From Chryseobacterium sp. MEBOG06 (GTDB lineage Bacteria > Bacteroidota > Bacteroidia > Flavobacteriales > Weeksellaceae): DNA of 64,000 bases. The stretch is from assembly GCF_021869765.1 (NCBI RefSeq), contig NZ_CP084580.1, forward strand, positions 4,154,001-4,218,000, read 5' to 3'. A model generated the notes under the pieces. The model was not told the DNA's origin. It did not search any database and was given only the letters and a program-made list of their open reading frames with translations. The position numbers and the translations under genes were made by a program. Positions 33,426 through 42,820 of the stretch are shown piece after piece (position 1 is the stretch's first letter; the number at the start of each line of letters is the position of its first letter).

Positions 33426-35165
33426 TTATTTTCGGGTTCGTTTAGGCTTTTTAGCTTCTTCTTTAGCTCTTTCTTTTTCTACAGCTTCCTGTGCATGATC
33501 AAAGAGTTCATTATCTGCTGTATATTTCACTTCTTCGTAATTAGGACTGTCCACCAAAATATCCTGCCATTTTCTGATCCGGTCTTTGGTATTCCAGTTA
33601 AAATCAGCAAACTTTCTTCGTGCAGGTTCTATTTTACTCATGGGATAAGTATCTGCAGTAGCTCCTATACTACAAGAAATAATCTGTAAAGCTCTTTCTT
33701 CAAATAAAGCACCGATAATTCCACAGGCCGAAAGAGTAATTCCAATTCTTTCCGGTTTTTTAGTTTCCTGATCGGTATCGTCTACATAGACTATCGACTG
33801 GGCATTTCCTACGACTCTGGCTTCTTTAATATCATTTTTATCATAATATACCGTCATAAACTTCCCCTTCACCTGATTGAATTCATCTTTCAGATTCAGT
33901 GAGTCTACTTTACTGATGGCAAAAGCATTTCCAATAACTCTCAGTGAGTCTATATTTTCGTTCTTGACATTAAAATAAGCTTCTACTTTATCCCCTGTCA
34001 CTTGCTTTTCTCCACTCCAAAGGATTGGCTTGGTATACATATGCATGATTCCATCTGTTTCATTAAAGGCAATAGAATCTGCTCTTCCCTGTGCATTGGA
34101 TTTATAAATACGGGCTTTTTTATAGGCTCTTAAATAGCTTTTCTTTACTTTGATATCCAGAGAATCCGGTCTTTGGTAGGAAATAATCTTTTCTGCAGCA
34201 AAATAGACGGAGTCTTTCTCCATTATTTTAACAGCATAAGGATTCTTTGTCATCATTGACGAGTCTTTTTTCTCGAAAATTTCTCCGTAGCCTCCTTTAA
34301 TATACCTCTTTTCCTTAGGATCATCAATGGTTACATTTCCTGTTGCTTTCCCAAAACCGGTAATCTGATTGTAATAAATATCATCTCCGGTAAGGATCTT
34401 ATCGTTATAGAAAATTTTGGGGTTTTTGGTGAGAAAAGCCTCCTTCGTTTCCATTTTATAAGTTCCTTTTTCGGTGTATACTCTATTCTTAGGATTAGCC
34501 CGGTTGGTAATGGTTGAAGGTCCGGAAAAATCTGCAATCTTAGTATTCTGATTCTGTTTGATATTAGGTCCTTCTATGATGTACTGCGGAGTATCGATCT
34601 TTACGTTGCCGGTAAGGTCTACTACTCTTGTACTAAGGAAATAAGTCCCTACTTTGGCATAGGTCACATTCTGCCCGTCAGAAATCGTTCCACCAGTATT
34701 AAAGTATGCTTGACTTGCAAGTCTGTCATAATACAGAATATCTGTTTTTATAGTTTGCTTGGGGTCAGTAAGGACCACATTTTTTCTGGCAACACCTTTT
34801 TGGGTATTGGCATCATATTCCATTTCTCCTGCAGTAATTACAGATCCGTCAGTATTCTGAAGCCTTGTATTGCCGATTGCTTTTACAAAGTTTTCTTCGT
34901 TGTATAAAACAACTTCATCAGCCGTGAGTATAGACCCCTGATGCTCAATCTGCACATGACCTGTGAAATATTGATTACCATCATATTTTGCAGGGTCCTT
35001 AATGATTTGATCGGCGTTGATAATCTTCACTTTATCTTCCGGTTTCAGTGCTTGCTGCCTGGGCGGTGCAGGGGCCTGTAAATACGGATCTCTCTTCACG
35101 GGGGTTTTATCCTGCGCAAAACTTAGCGTGGAAATAAGGATAAACAGAAAAAGGATTTTTCTCAT
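33426..35165 (-). CDS. OstA/LptA-like LPS-transport protein
   Basis: A 579-residue protein. Signal peptide MRKILFLFILISTLSFAQ; repeated OstA beta-jellyroll units follow: YFTGHVQIEHQGSILTADEV, DVYY/DILYYDR, VVDLTGNVKIDTPQYIIEGP, ILTGDDIYYNQITGFGKATG, KVEAYFNVKNENIDSLRVIG. A basic, Glu-rich tail ends EEAKKPKRTRK. This is the Bacteroidota OstA-like protein proposed to bridge LPS between inner and outer membranes in the periplasm. It lies 3 bp after the Fur-family gene on the same strand, so expression is joined to a metal- or peroxide-responsive regulator. Confidence 0.9.
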   Translation of the reverse strand: MRKILFLFILISTLSFAQDKTPVKRDPYLQAPAPPRQQALKPEDKVKIINADQIIKDPAKYDGNQYFTGHVQIEHQGSILTADEVVLYNEENFVKAIGNTRLQNTDGSVITAGEMEYDANTQKGVARKNVVLTDPKQTIKTDILYYDRLASQAYFNTGGTISDGQNVTYAKVGTYFLSTRVVDLTGNVKIDTPQYIIEGPNIKQNQNTKIADFSGPSTITNRANPKNRVYTEKGTYKMETKEAFLTKNPKIFYNDKILTGDDIYYNQITGFGKATGNVTIDDPKEKRYIKGGYGEIFEKKDSSMMTKNPYAVKIMEKDSVYFAAEKIISYQRPDSLDIKVKKSYLRAYKKARIYKSNAQGRADSIAFNETDGIMHMYTKPILWSGEKQVTGDKVEAYFNVKNENIDSLRVIGNAFAISKVDSLNLKDEFNQVKGKFMTVYYDKNDIKEARVVGNAQSIVYVDDTDQETKKPERIGITLSACGIIGALFEERALQIISCSIGATADTYPMSKIEPARRKFADFNWNTKDRIRKWQDILVDSPNYEEVKYTADNELFDHAQEAVEKERAKEEAKKPKRTRK

Positions 35166-35168
35166 TAA

Positions 35169-35642
35169 TTAGTCATTCTTAGTGCCATAGAAATATAGCG
35201 AATGAGAATCAATTTTTACGCCAAATGCTTCTTCAATGGCTTCTTTGATTCCTTGGATTCTTGGGTCGCAGAATTCAATAATTTCTTCAATCTCTTTGTC
35301 AGAGTCCTTTTTGTAGATCACCAGGTGATCATGCTGTTTATCAAAATAAGACTTTTCATAAGATGAAGAGGTCAGTGTTTTTTCTCCGAACTGGTGCTTA
35401 CGGATTAAGCCTGCATCAAGGAAAATCTCAATAGTGTTGTAAATGGTAGCTTTAGAAACATGATATTTCTTCTGCATCATCAGAAGATACAGATCATCTA
35501 CATTAAAGTGATGATCCATATTATAAATCTCTTCTAATATCGTATATCTTTCAGGTGTGTTTCTAAACCCCTTTTCTAATAAGTAGTTCCTTAGCACGTC
35601 CTTGATTAAAGCTATATTTTTTTCTTTTTGTATCGTATCCAT
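35169..35642 (-). CDS. Fur family transcriptional regulator
   Basis: A 157-residue protein: winged helix (GFRNTPERYTILEEIYNMDH, HHFNVDDLYLLMMQKKYHVS, KATIYNTIEIFLDAGLIRKH) then the dimerisation domain with metal-binding HDHLVIYKKDSDKEIEEIIE. It has no CxxC structural zinc motif, so it resembles the Cys-poor Fur group common in Bacteroidota. Metal specificity (Fe, Mn, Zn or peroxide sensing) cannot be told. A TAAATTTG -7 box (minus 35665-35658) lies 15 bp before the start. It is co-transcribed with the OstA-like gene. Confidence 0.92.
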   Translation of the reverse strand: MDTIQKEKNIALIKDVLRNYLLEKGFRNTPERYTILEEIYNMDHHFNVDDLYLLMMQKKYHVSKATIYNTIEIFLDAGLIRKHQFGEKTLTSSSYEKSYFDKQHDHLVIYKKDSDKEIEEIIEFCDPRIQGIKEAIEEAFGVKIDSHSLYFYGTKND

Positions 35643-35657
35643 TAAAAAAATTATCTA

Positions 35658-35665
35658 CAAATTTA
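35658..35665 (-). promoter_or_regulatory. -7 box of the fur-ostA operon
   Basis: CAAATTTA on plus is TAAATTTG on minus, an exact TAnnTTTG about 15 bp upstream of the fur start. No Fur-box-like palindrome is evident near it. Confidence 0.55.
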
Positions 35666-35709
35666 TCGATTTTTATTTAAATAGATATTATGGTTAAGTA
35701 CTATATGAC

Positions 35710-37704
35710 TTAAGAGTTGTGGCGAAAGTACCCTGACTGCTCTATTTTGTTATCATATACAGTAAGCTCTGTAATAGGTGCAGACTCTACTTCAACGTTG
35801 TGTGAAGATACTCCCCAAGCCTTAAAGTCATCACTTCCGATATACTTCACAAAGTTGTAAATATTAAGGGTAATCTTTTGTTTTACAGTTAAAAGTATAT
35901 CGTTGATATAGGTGTTATCTATGATCACATATTTCAGATCCGGTGGTATATCATGGGCTCTTAATGAAGGGTGACTGCTTCTTGAAGGAATAGTCCCGTC
36001 AGCCATTAAGTCTTTCAAGACCATATTAAAGTAATCATTGATTCTACGGTCTACTTTAAATCCTAAAAGGAAATTGATTTTATAAACCGTACCCGGTAAA
36101 ATTTCGTCTACTGTATATCTGAAAGTATAAGGATCTTCCTGGTTTACAATACTTAAAATAAAATAATGATCTGCTCTTTTCGGCTGTTTCTTGATAATGG
36201 AATAGATAATTTTAGATTCTACTTCATCGTTTCTTTTTGCTCTGCTCAGGTACGCCAGATTGGTCGCATATTTTGGAATAGTCTCATCCAGCTTCATGTC
36301 TTTAAGAATAGATACATATTTTTCTATTTTTACAAACTGGATAAATCTTGTTTTTATTAGTCTTCCGTTATACCACGCATACATAGAAACTCCGATAGAA
36401 CCTGCTAGTACAACCGTGATCCAACCACCTTCCATGAATTTGATAATATTTGCACTGAAGAAACCTAGCTCTATTGCCATATAAACTAAAGCAAAAAACA
36501 ATATCAATACCTTGCTTACTCTGTGTTTTAATAACCAGAAAACCAACAGTACAGTGGTCATAAGCATGGTGACAGTAATGGAAAGTCCATATGCTGCTTC
36601 CATTTTCCCTGATTCTCTAAAGTGGAGAACTACAATAATACACAAAATCAGAAGTCCCCAATTAATTCTAGGGATATACATCTGCCCTTTAACTCCTGAA
36701 GGATAATCAATTTTTTGATTAGGCCATAAGTTAAGAGACATTGCTTCAGAGAAAATTGTAAATGAGCCTGTAATTAAGGCCTGGCTGGCAATAATTGCTG
36801 CAGCTGTTGCCAGAATTACCCCTGGTATAATCATCCATTCTTCCATAATCCCAAAGAATGGGTTTACTACTGAAAAACCAGGTTTATTATAATTGGTCAG
36901 AAGCCAAGCTCCCTGTCCAAGATAGTTTAGAATAAGCATAACTTTTACAAATGCCCAGCTTACTCTGATATTTCTGGCACCACAGTGTCCTAAATCTGAA
37001 TAAAGAGCTTCTGCTCCTGTTGTACAAAGGAAAACTGCTCCAAGAATAACAATAGCACTTGGGGAGTTTGCTATAAGTTTGTAAGCATAATAAGGATTGA
37101 AAGATCTTAGAATTTCAAAATTCTCACTTAAATGCATGACTCCCAGACCACCTAATACTAAAAACCAGACCACCATAACGGGACCAAAAAACTTCCCGAT
37201 AAAGCTGGTTCCAAATTGCTGTACCACAAAAATTGCAATCAGAATTCCAATTGTAATAGGGACTACAGGAGTATGTGGATTATAGATCTCAAGACCTTCA
37301 ATAGCTGACATCACGGTAAGCGACGGGGTAATCACTCCATCTGCTATAAGTGCTGCCGCCCCAATAATAGCAATAAGATACAGCCATCCTTTCTTAAGGT
37401 TTCTCACGAGTGAAAACAAGGCCAAAATACCTCCCTCTCCTTTATTATCTGCCCTTAAGGCGATGATCACATATTTAATGGTAGTTTGTAAGGTAAGCGT
37501 CCAAATGATACAGGAAAGAGCCCCTTCTATGTATTCATTGAAAGGCATATTACTACCTTGTGATCTTGCATTCACAATCGCTTTCATTACGTAAAGCGGT
37601 GATGTCCCGATATCCCCAAAAACAATTCCTAGAGAGACTAAAACTCCAATAAAAGAAAGTTTCTTTATGTCAAAATGATAACCATCTTCTGTAACGTCTG
37701 CCAT
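35710..37704 (-). CDS. kup: KUP/HAK/KT family potassium uptake protein
   Basis: A ~664-residue, 12-TM protein: GVLVSLGIVFGDIGTSPLYV and NKGEGGILALFSLVRN near the N-terminus, then QQFGTSFIGKFFGPVMVVWF, TGAEALYSDLGHCGARNIRV and LITGSFTIFSEAMSLNLWPN are KUP signatures. The last ~200 residues form the cytoplasmic domain. It imports K+ with H+ across the inner membrane. The start is ATG 37704 (MADVTEDGYHFD); a TTG at 37713 is less likely. A -7 box TAAATTTG (minus 37736-37729) gives a ~20-nt leader. Confidence 0.95.
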   Translation of the reverse strand: MADVTEDGYHFDIKKLSFIGVLVSLGIVFGDIGTSPLYVMKAIVNARSQGSNMPFNEYIEGALSCIIWTLTLQTTIKYVIIALRADNKGEGGILALFSLVRNLKKGWLYLIAIIGAAALIADGVITPSLTVMSAIEGLEIYNPHTPVVPITIGILIAIFVVQQFGTSFIGKFFGPVMVVWFLVLGGLGVMHLSENFEILRSFNPYYAYKLIANSPSAIVILGAVFLCTTGAEALYSDLGHCGARNIRVSWAFVKVMLILNYLGQGAWLLTNYNKPGFSVVNPFFGIMEEWMIIPGVILATAAAIIASQALITGSFTIFSEAMSLNLWPNQKIDYPSGVKGQMYIPRINWGLLILCIIVVLHFRESGKMEAAYGLSITVTMLMTTVLLVFWLLKHRVSKVLILFFALVYMAIELGFFSANIIKFMEGGWITVVLAGSIGVSMYAWYNGRLIKTRFIQFVKIEKYVSILKDMKLDETIPKYATNLAYLSRAKRNDEVESKIIYSIIKKQPKRADHYFILSIVNQEDPYTFRYTVDEILPGTVYKINFLLGFKVDRRINDYFNMVLKDLMADGTIPSRSSHPSLRAHDIPPDLKYVIIDNTYINDILLTVKQKITLNIYNFVKYIGSDDFKAWGVSSHNVEVESAPITELTVYDNKIEQSGYFRHNS

Positions 37705-37728
37705 GTCAGCCAATTTATTTTAAACGCG

Positions 37729-37736
37729 CAAATTTA
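37729..37736 (-). promoter_or_regulatory. -7 box of kup
   Basis: TAAATTTG on the minus strand, 24 bp upstream of ATG 37704. Confidence 0.55.
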
Positions 37737-37785
37737 TACTAATTTTATGACGTCAAGAATTATTCTTCATGAATATAATAAATGA

Positions 37786-37809
37786 AAAAACTTCCTTTCG
37801 GAAGTTTTT
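37786..37809 (-). terminator. Terminator after pdhB
   Basis: AAAAACTTCC (37786-37795), loop TTTC, GGAAGTTTTT (37800-37809): a perfect 10-bp stem. Confidence 0.85.
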
Positions 37810-37817
37810 CTCTATAA

Positions 37818-38798
37818 CTATTTTACGTACATCGCTTTTTTGATTTCCTCTTTTACTTTTTCAAGTTTGGGGAACCATTCTGCAAATAATGCTGCAGAAT
37901 AAGGTGCAGGTGCATCAGGAGTTGTAATTCTCTTGATAGGCGCATCTAAATAATCAAATGCTTTCTGCTGTACCATGTAAGTAATTTCAGAAGATACAGA
38001 ACCAAATGGCCAAGCTTCTTCTAAAATAACTAATCTATTTGTTTTCTTCACTGATTCTAAAACAGTATCAAAATCAAGTGGACGAATTGTTCTAAGATCA
38101 ATAACTTCTACAGAAATTCCTTCTTTAGCCATATCTTCAGCAGCCTGAATAGCCAGCTTCATGATTTTACCGAAAGAAACCAAAGTAACATCTGTACCTT
38201 CTCTCTTTATTTCTGCTTTTCCTATTGGTAAGTAATATTCTTCCTCAGGGATTTCCATTTTATCTCCATACATCTGCTCAGACTCCATGAAGATAACCGG
38301 ATCATTATCCTGAATTGCTGTTTTCAATAATCCTTTTGCATCATAAGGGTTGGAAGGAACAACTACTTTTAATCCAGGACAGTTTGCGAACCAGCTTTCA
38401 AATGCCTGAGAGTGTGTAGCTCCCAATTGTCCTGCTGAAGCAGTAGGACCACGGAAAACGATTGGACAGTTCCACTGACCTCCACTCATCTGACGGATTT
38501 TTGCTGCATTATTGATAATCTGATCAATTCCTACTAAAGCGAAATTGAATGTCATATACTCTACAATTGGTCTGTTACCGTTCATCGCAGAACCCACAGC
38601 AATACCTGTAAAACCAAGCTCAGCAATAGGGGTATCGATCACTCTTTTAGAACCAAATTCATCCAACATTCCTTTTGAAGCTTTATATGCACCATTGTAT
38701 TCTGCAACTTCCTCCCCCATTAAAAAGATGGATTCGTCTTTACGCATTTCCTCGCTCATTGCCTGTGCAATTACCTCACGAAAAGTATATTCTGCCAT
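37818..38798 (-). CDS. pdhB: Pyruvate dehydrogenase E1 component, beta subunit
   Basis: A 326-residue thiamine-diphosphate enzyme subunit: FREVIAQAMSEEMRKDESIF, FLMGEEVAEYNGAYKASKGM, ELGFTGIAVGSAMNGNRPIV, CPIVFRGPTASAGQLGATHS and the C-terminal transketolase-type EVIDLRTIRPLDFDTVLESV. With the alpha subunit and E2/E3 it oxidises pyruvate to acetyl-CoA. The alpha and E2 genes are not beside it, so it is unlinked here. -7 box TATTTTTG (minus 38829-38822) and its own terminator show a single-gene transcript. Confidence 0.93.
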   Translation of the reverse strand: MAEYTFREVIAQAMSEEMRKDESIFLMGEEVAEYNGAYKASKGMLDEFGSKRVIDTPIAELGFTGIAVGSAMNGNRPIVEYMTFNFALVGIDQIINNAAKIRQMSGGQWNCPIVFRGPTASAGQLGATHSQAFESWFANCPGLKVVVPSNPYDAKGLLKTAIQDNDPVIFMESEQMYGDKMEIPEEEYYLPIGKAEIKREGTDVTLVSFGKIMKLAIQAAEDMAKEGISVEVIDLRTIRPLDFDTVLESVKKTNRLVILEEAWPFGSVSSEITYMVQQKAFDYLDAPIKRITTPDAPAPYSAALFAEWFPKLEKVKEEIKKAMYVK

Positions 38799-38821
38799 AT
38801 TTATTTGAAAAATTTAGACTA

Positions 38822-38829
38822 CAAAAATA
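38822..38829 (-). promoter_or_regulatory. -7 box of pdhB
   Basis: TATTTTTG on the minus strand, 23 bp before the pdhB ATG; no clear -33. Confidence 0.5.
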
Positions 38830-38995
38830 GTGTTTTTTTATTATACACATCATAAAAAGGCTTTTCATTTGAAGGAGAAGTTTCAATATTAATAATATTT
38901 CAAACATGAATATTTTGTGAATGAGAAAACCGGAAGCCAGAAGAAGGAATCTAACGAAGCATAAATAAACGCTAAAATCCATTTCCATTAAATTA

Positions 38996-39607
38996 TTAAT
39001 TTTCTTCCTGACTCTTCAACTCTTTATAATTTTTTCTGAGATCGTGCAAAATTTTTCCATAGGTCTTTTTATATATTAAATACAGAAGAGACAATCCTAT
39101 GACAAGAAAAATCCCAAAGACAATATAATTCCCTATTACAGGGTGAAGTTGCCCGGGGTCAGCAGGTGCTGCATTCATGTGGTGTCTTGTATTCCATCCA
39201 TCTGTAAATCCGGCCATAAAATCTCTTGTATTATGATCAAAATGAATGATCCCATCAATGGCAGCTAAAAACAAAGAAAGTCCTGCATACCCTAAAATTA
39301 GCGTTCTCAGATTCAAAATATTTTTCATCAGACCGATGCTATCCTGTGCGGTTTTCATTTTGCGGAACAAGATGATTATAATTCCTGTAAAAACTAAAAA
39401 CATTCCTACTCTTTCGAAAAGAAACTGTTTGTTCAGATACCCATACAAAGTCCATAAGATTACTTCAAGTATTCCGATCAGTAATAAGGTTTTTGTGATG
39501 GAAACCGATTGGTATCGTATCATTGTATAAATTTCTTTTTCGGAATATTCTTTGAAATCATCTGATTCCTTATTCCAGTCCTTCTTCAGTAATTCTAATT
39601 CTTCCAT
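38996..39607 (-). CDS. Membrane protein encoded with ECF sigma factor (possible anti-sigma/sensor)
   Basis: A 203-residue protein: an N-terminal cytoplasmic stretch (MEELELLKKDWNKESDDFKE) then four TM segments (residues ~38-55, 64-80, ~100-117, ~155-180), with a His-rich loop NTRHHMNAAPADPGQLHP facing out. It starts 1 bp after the ECF sigma gene, so the two are translationally linked. The N-terminal ~35 residues are the kind of short sigma-facing segment found in this Bacteroidota family. A role as anti-sigma factor is inferred from context only. Confidence 0.6.
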   Translation of the reverse strand: MEELELLKKDWNKESDDFKEYSEKEIYTMIRYQSVSITKTLLLIGILEVILWTLYGYLNKQFLFERVGMFLVFTGIIIILFRKMKTAQDSIGLMKNILNLRTLILGYAGLSLFLAAIDGIIHFDHNTRDFMAGFTDGWNTRHHMNAAPADPGQLHPVIGNYIVFGIFLVIGLSLLYLIYKKTYGKILHDLRKNYKELKSQEEN

Positions 39608-39608
39608 A

Positions 39609-40106
39609 TTATTTTGTGCTTATTTGGGCTTTTAAATTATTTTTTGCTCTGTTCATCTTTACTCTAGCATTTCCTTCTGTTATTCCGAGAATCTCCCCTA
39701 TTTCTTTGTAAGGTTTATCTTCCAAATACATCATGATGAGCGCTTTTTCTATGTCAGACATTTCGTAGATGGCTTTATACATTCTTTTAAGCTTATACTC
39801 ATCCTCTTCATAAGCTTCATATTCTATTGTAAGAGAAATCCTGTCAAATTCTACCGTCTGCATTGCTTTTCTTCTGGGATTTCTGAATAATGTAATAGCA
39901 GTATTCAATGCTACACGGTACATCCATGTAGAAAATTTAGCTTGTCCTTTAAATCCCGGAAAAGATTTCCATAACTGAATGGTGATCTCCTGAAAAAGAT
40001 CTTCATGATCTTCAGCATTATCGGTATATATTTTACATATTTTGTGAATAAGTCTTTGATTGGGCTTAAAAAACTCCACAAATTTCTTCTCTTGTTCTAT
40101 GCTCAT
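39609..40106 (-). CDS. RNA polymerase sigma-70 family (ECF) factor
   Basis: A 165-residue protein from ATG 40106 (MSIEQEKKFVEFFKPNQR); an upstream TTG at 40151 falls in the neighbouring terminator and is rejected. Region 2 (ICKIYTDNAEDHEDLFQEIT, IQLWKSFPGFKGQAKFSTWM, YRVALNTAITLFRN) and region 4 (YEMSDIEKALIMMYLEDKPY, KEIGEILGITEGNARVKMNR) are complete. It directs RNA polymerase to a regulon that cannot be read here. The adjacent membrane protein probably controls it. Confidence 0.92.
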   Translation of the reverse strand: MSIEQEKKFVEFFKPNQRLIHKICKIYTDNAEDHEDLFQEITIQLWKSFPGFKGQAKFSTWMYRVALNTAITLFRNPRRKAMQTVEFDRISLTIEYEAYEEDEYKLKRMYKAIYEMSDIEKALIMMYLEDKPYKEIGEILGITEGNARVKMNRAKNNLKAQISTK

Positions 40107-40152
40107 ATTACATAAGTGGGGAGATTTTATTTTCGTTACAATATTTTTCAAA

Positions 40153-40184
40153 AAAACGGCATCTCATTTCTGAAATGCCGTTTT
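40153..40184 (-). terminator. Terminator after DUF2147 gene
   Basis: AAAACGGCAT (40153-40162) pairs with ATGCCGTTTT (40175-40184); on minus it is followed by TTTTTTTG. Confidence 0.85.
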
Positions 40185-40205
40185 AAAATTCTATTTAAAC
40201 TTAGA

Positions 40206-40625
40206 TTAATTAACTCTATCCCACACTTGGGTTCTTCCCAATAAAGACAGTCCTAAGTAGCCTCTTACATTTAGCTTATCTCCGCTTCTGGTAATGGTAC
40301 ATTTATACGTTTTTCCTGTTTTAGGGTCTGTAATGGTTCCCCCTGTGAACTCATCTTTCTCCTTGGTAAGCCCTCTGATGATTTCCAAACCTAAAATTGG
40401 TTTTCCTTTTCTGTCATCCTTACAAACTGTACAATTCGGATCAGCCGGCTTTATCAGTAATTGAGAAACTTTCCCATAATATTTCCCGTCCGATTTTTTA
40501 AAAATCTCCACAATAGATTTTGCCTGTTTTGTTTCATCATCTATTGTTTTCCACTTCCCTTCGATCTGTGCAAACGTAAGCACACTAAATAGGGACAGCG
40601 CGAATGTTAACAATATTTTTTTCAT
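40206..40625 (-). CDS. DUF2147 domain secreted protein
   Basis: A 139-residue protein. Signal peptide MKKILLTFALSLFSVLTFAQ; mature DUF2147 domain: IEGKWKTIDDETKQAKSIVE, KYYGKVSQLLIKPADPNCTV, IRGLTKEKDEFTGGTITDPK, TGKTYKCTITRSGDKLNVRG, SLLGRTQVWDRV. It is a lipocalin-like beta barrel in the periplasm or envelope; the biochemical role of the family is unknown. The C-x-x-C in CTVCKDD is typical. Single gene with terminators on both sides. Confidence 0.9.
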   Translation of the reverse strand: MKKILLTFALSLFSVLTFAQIEGKWKTIDDETKQAKSIVEIFKKSDGKYYGKVSQLLIKPADPNCTVCKDDRKGKPILGLEIIRGLTKEKDEFTGGTITDPKTGKTYKCTITRSGDKLNVRGYLGLSLLGRTQVWDRVN

Positions 40626-40750
40626 ATTTCTTATAGTTTTAATTTTAATATAATATTCTTTCCTACGTATTGATAAAAATATAAATTAATTTTCAACAAA
40701 CAAAAACTTTTATTATACAAAGCATAAAGTGAAGAATATTTAGGAAATAA

Positions 40751-40780
40751 AAAAATGAAATCTTTTGTTATTTCATTTTT
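40751..40780 (-). terminator. Terminator after LTA-synthase-like gene
   Basis: AAAAATGAAAT (40751-40761) and ATTTCATTTTT (40770-40780) form a perfect 11-bp AT stem with T tracts on both sides. Confidence 0.75.
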
Positions 40781-40803
40781 TTATTTTTTTGGCTTAGTTA
40801 GCT

Positions 40804-42731
40804 TTAATTTAATTTCCTGTTGATCACTCTGTGCATATAGTCCTGATACCAAGCCTTTGCCGTCTGCTTGCCTTTTTCTACTTCAGGCGTTTTAAGTTGA
40901 TTAATCAGATTCTTTTCGAGGCCAAGATCTGCCTGATCATATACTCCGATGACCTCTTTACCATCAAAACGGTAAATATAGTTTCCGATCATAAACTGTT
41001 CTGTGCTTCCATCTGAGTTAACAACGATAAAAGGGTATTTTTTATCGCTCACCAGACTTCTTCCCCAGCTTCTGATAGGTTTGTTGTACCCGACAAGATC
41101 GGCCAATGTAGGGTAGATATCTATCTGTTGTGCTATTTCAGGATTCACTCCTTTAAGCTGATAGGCAGGGTTGGGAGAATAGAAAATCAATGGAACGGCA
41201 AATCTGTTCATTGCTTTTTCATATTCAGGATAGTATATCTGATTCGTATGATCGCCTGTAAATACAAAGATTGTATTGTTAAACCAAGGCTGCTTTTTAG
41301 CCGTTTCAAAATATTTTTTGATCGCATAATCCGTGTACTGGATAGGCTCATGCATTTCTATTTTCCCTTTTTTAAATTTCCCGGAATATTTCTCCGGAAT
41401 TTTAAATGGATGATGTGAAGAAGCTGTAAACACTGTTGTCATAAAAGGCTGCTTCTTTCCTACGTTTTTCGCAAAATACTGAAGAAACGGTTCGTCCCAG
41501 ATCGCCCACATCCCGTCAAAATCCTCATCATGATTGTATTCTGTCTTTCCGAAATAATGTTTGAAACCTAAGATATTTCCAAAGCCAAGGAATCCCATAG
41601 AACCATTGGGTGCGCCATGATAAAAAGAAGTATCATACCCCAGATCATTACAAACAGAAACTATAGACTGGATTTTCTGATTAGAATAAGGAGATCCGGT
41701 AAATGCATCTGTAAGACTGGGAATCCCGGCCAACACACTGCTCATTCCATGAATAGACTGTCTCCCATTCGCAAAAGCATTTGGAAAAATAAGACTCTGA
41801 CCCGCCAGACTATCCATAAACGGAGTATAGGAAACGTAATCTTTAATATTTTTATCTTTATTGAAAGCCCCGGAATATTCTCTACCGAAAGATTCTACAA
41901 TGAAAATAACGATATTGGGACGGTTTTCAACTTTTCTGTCATAGACTTTATAAGGCTGTACATTTTCATTAATAAATTTTTCATCTACAAAGTGTACTTC
42001 TTTAAAATTATTGGTATTCAAAGTCCTGAAAAAAGAAAACGTACTGTTAAGAACAATATTTCCCTGAAGCGGATTTTCTACAAAACGGGTAGCATCCACC
42101 ATATTAATAGGTCTTGTGCTATGCTTAAAATCCCCACGGATCCCCCCACAACCAATACCACTGTTATACATAAGGTAAGTATAGAGTAAAGAAAATAAGG
42201 AAGTAATTTAGAAGGGTTTGTTTCGTGTACTTTTACTTTTTTATAAAGGAAAACCCATATAATCATCAAAACAATATACCAAACCAGAACAAATGGATGT
42301 TGCCCGATAGAGATCATTAATGTTTTAGACACATTGGATTCATGTTCTGCCACCTGAAATACTGCTGAAGTAAGTCTTGCCTGTGAGAATTTATAGTAAA
42401 TAAAATCTCCGAAATTCATAGCATATGCAAGTCCATTGGTGATAAAATAAACCCAGAAAAGAATTTTCTGATATCCTTTCTTCGTATTCACTACCAAAGG
42501 CAGAAGACTGAGAAGAATAAACAATGAATTGACATATAAAATAGCCGTCGTATCGAAAGCCGTACCATGATAAGCAAGCTTTATATAGTCTGTAACAGAA
42601 TCAACTTTTATCAGATCTTTATTAAAATACCAGAATAAAAGCCTCGAAATCTGATAAAAAACATATACTAAAAAAATCCTGTACAACAATGCCAGAACTT
42701 CCTGTTTTCTAAATCCTTTTAAAAATTTCAT
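40804..42731 (-). pseudogene. LTA synthase family sulfatase, split by a frameshift in a G6 run
   Basis: The N-terminal frame (42731-42078) encodes five TM segments (MKFLKGFRKQEVLALLYRIF ...). The C-terminal frame (42171-40804) encodes the sulfatase-like domain: NIVIFIVESFGREYSGAFNK, FMDSLAGQSLIFPNAFANGR, SIHGMSSVLAGIPSLTDAFT, FVFTGDHTNQIYYPEYEKAM. They overlap by 94 bp and join exactly if the G run at 42147-42142 had seven bases: LVVGG then continues IRGDFKHSTRPINMV. The whole protein would be ~640 residues, normal for the phosphoglycerol-transferase/LTA-synthase-like family. The cause may be a real mutation, slippage or a homopolymer sequencing error. Confidence 0.85.
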
Positions 42732-42735
42732 ATGG

Positions 42736-42743
42736 CAAATTTA
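42736..42743 (-). promoter_or_regulatory. -7 box of the LTA-synthase-like gene, 4 nt before ATG
   Basis: TAAATTTG on minus, then CCAT and ATG 42731; predicted leaderless start. Confidence 0.55.
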
Positions 42744-42807
42744 CATCAAAATCATTTTAATACATTTTTTAGTTCAGATTATTTCGAGTTAGAATTTTTA
42801 AAAACTG

Positions 42808-42815
42808 TAATTTTG
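42808..42815 (+). promoter_or_regulatory. -7 box of pssA, 5 nt before ATG
   Basis: TAATTTTG, then TGGTT and ATG 42821; no good -33 is seen. This box overlaps a GTG at 42815, ruling that codon out as the start. Confidence 0.5.
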
Positions 42816-42820
42816 TGGTT

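Noticed and set aside
38776..38988. 70-codon minus-strand frame overlapping the start of pdhB
   Set aside because: It overlaps the pdhB promoter and start, and is Phe/Leu/Ile-rich as expected of translated AT-rich non-coding DNA.
41617..42189. 190-codon plus-strand frame opposite the LTA-synthase-like gene
   Set aside because: It is a shadow of the sulfatase coding region; the minus strand carries clear family motifs.
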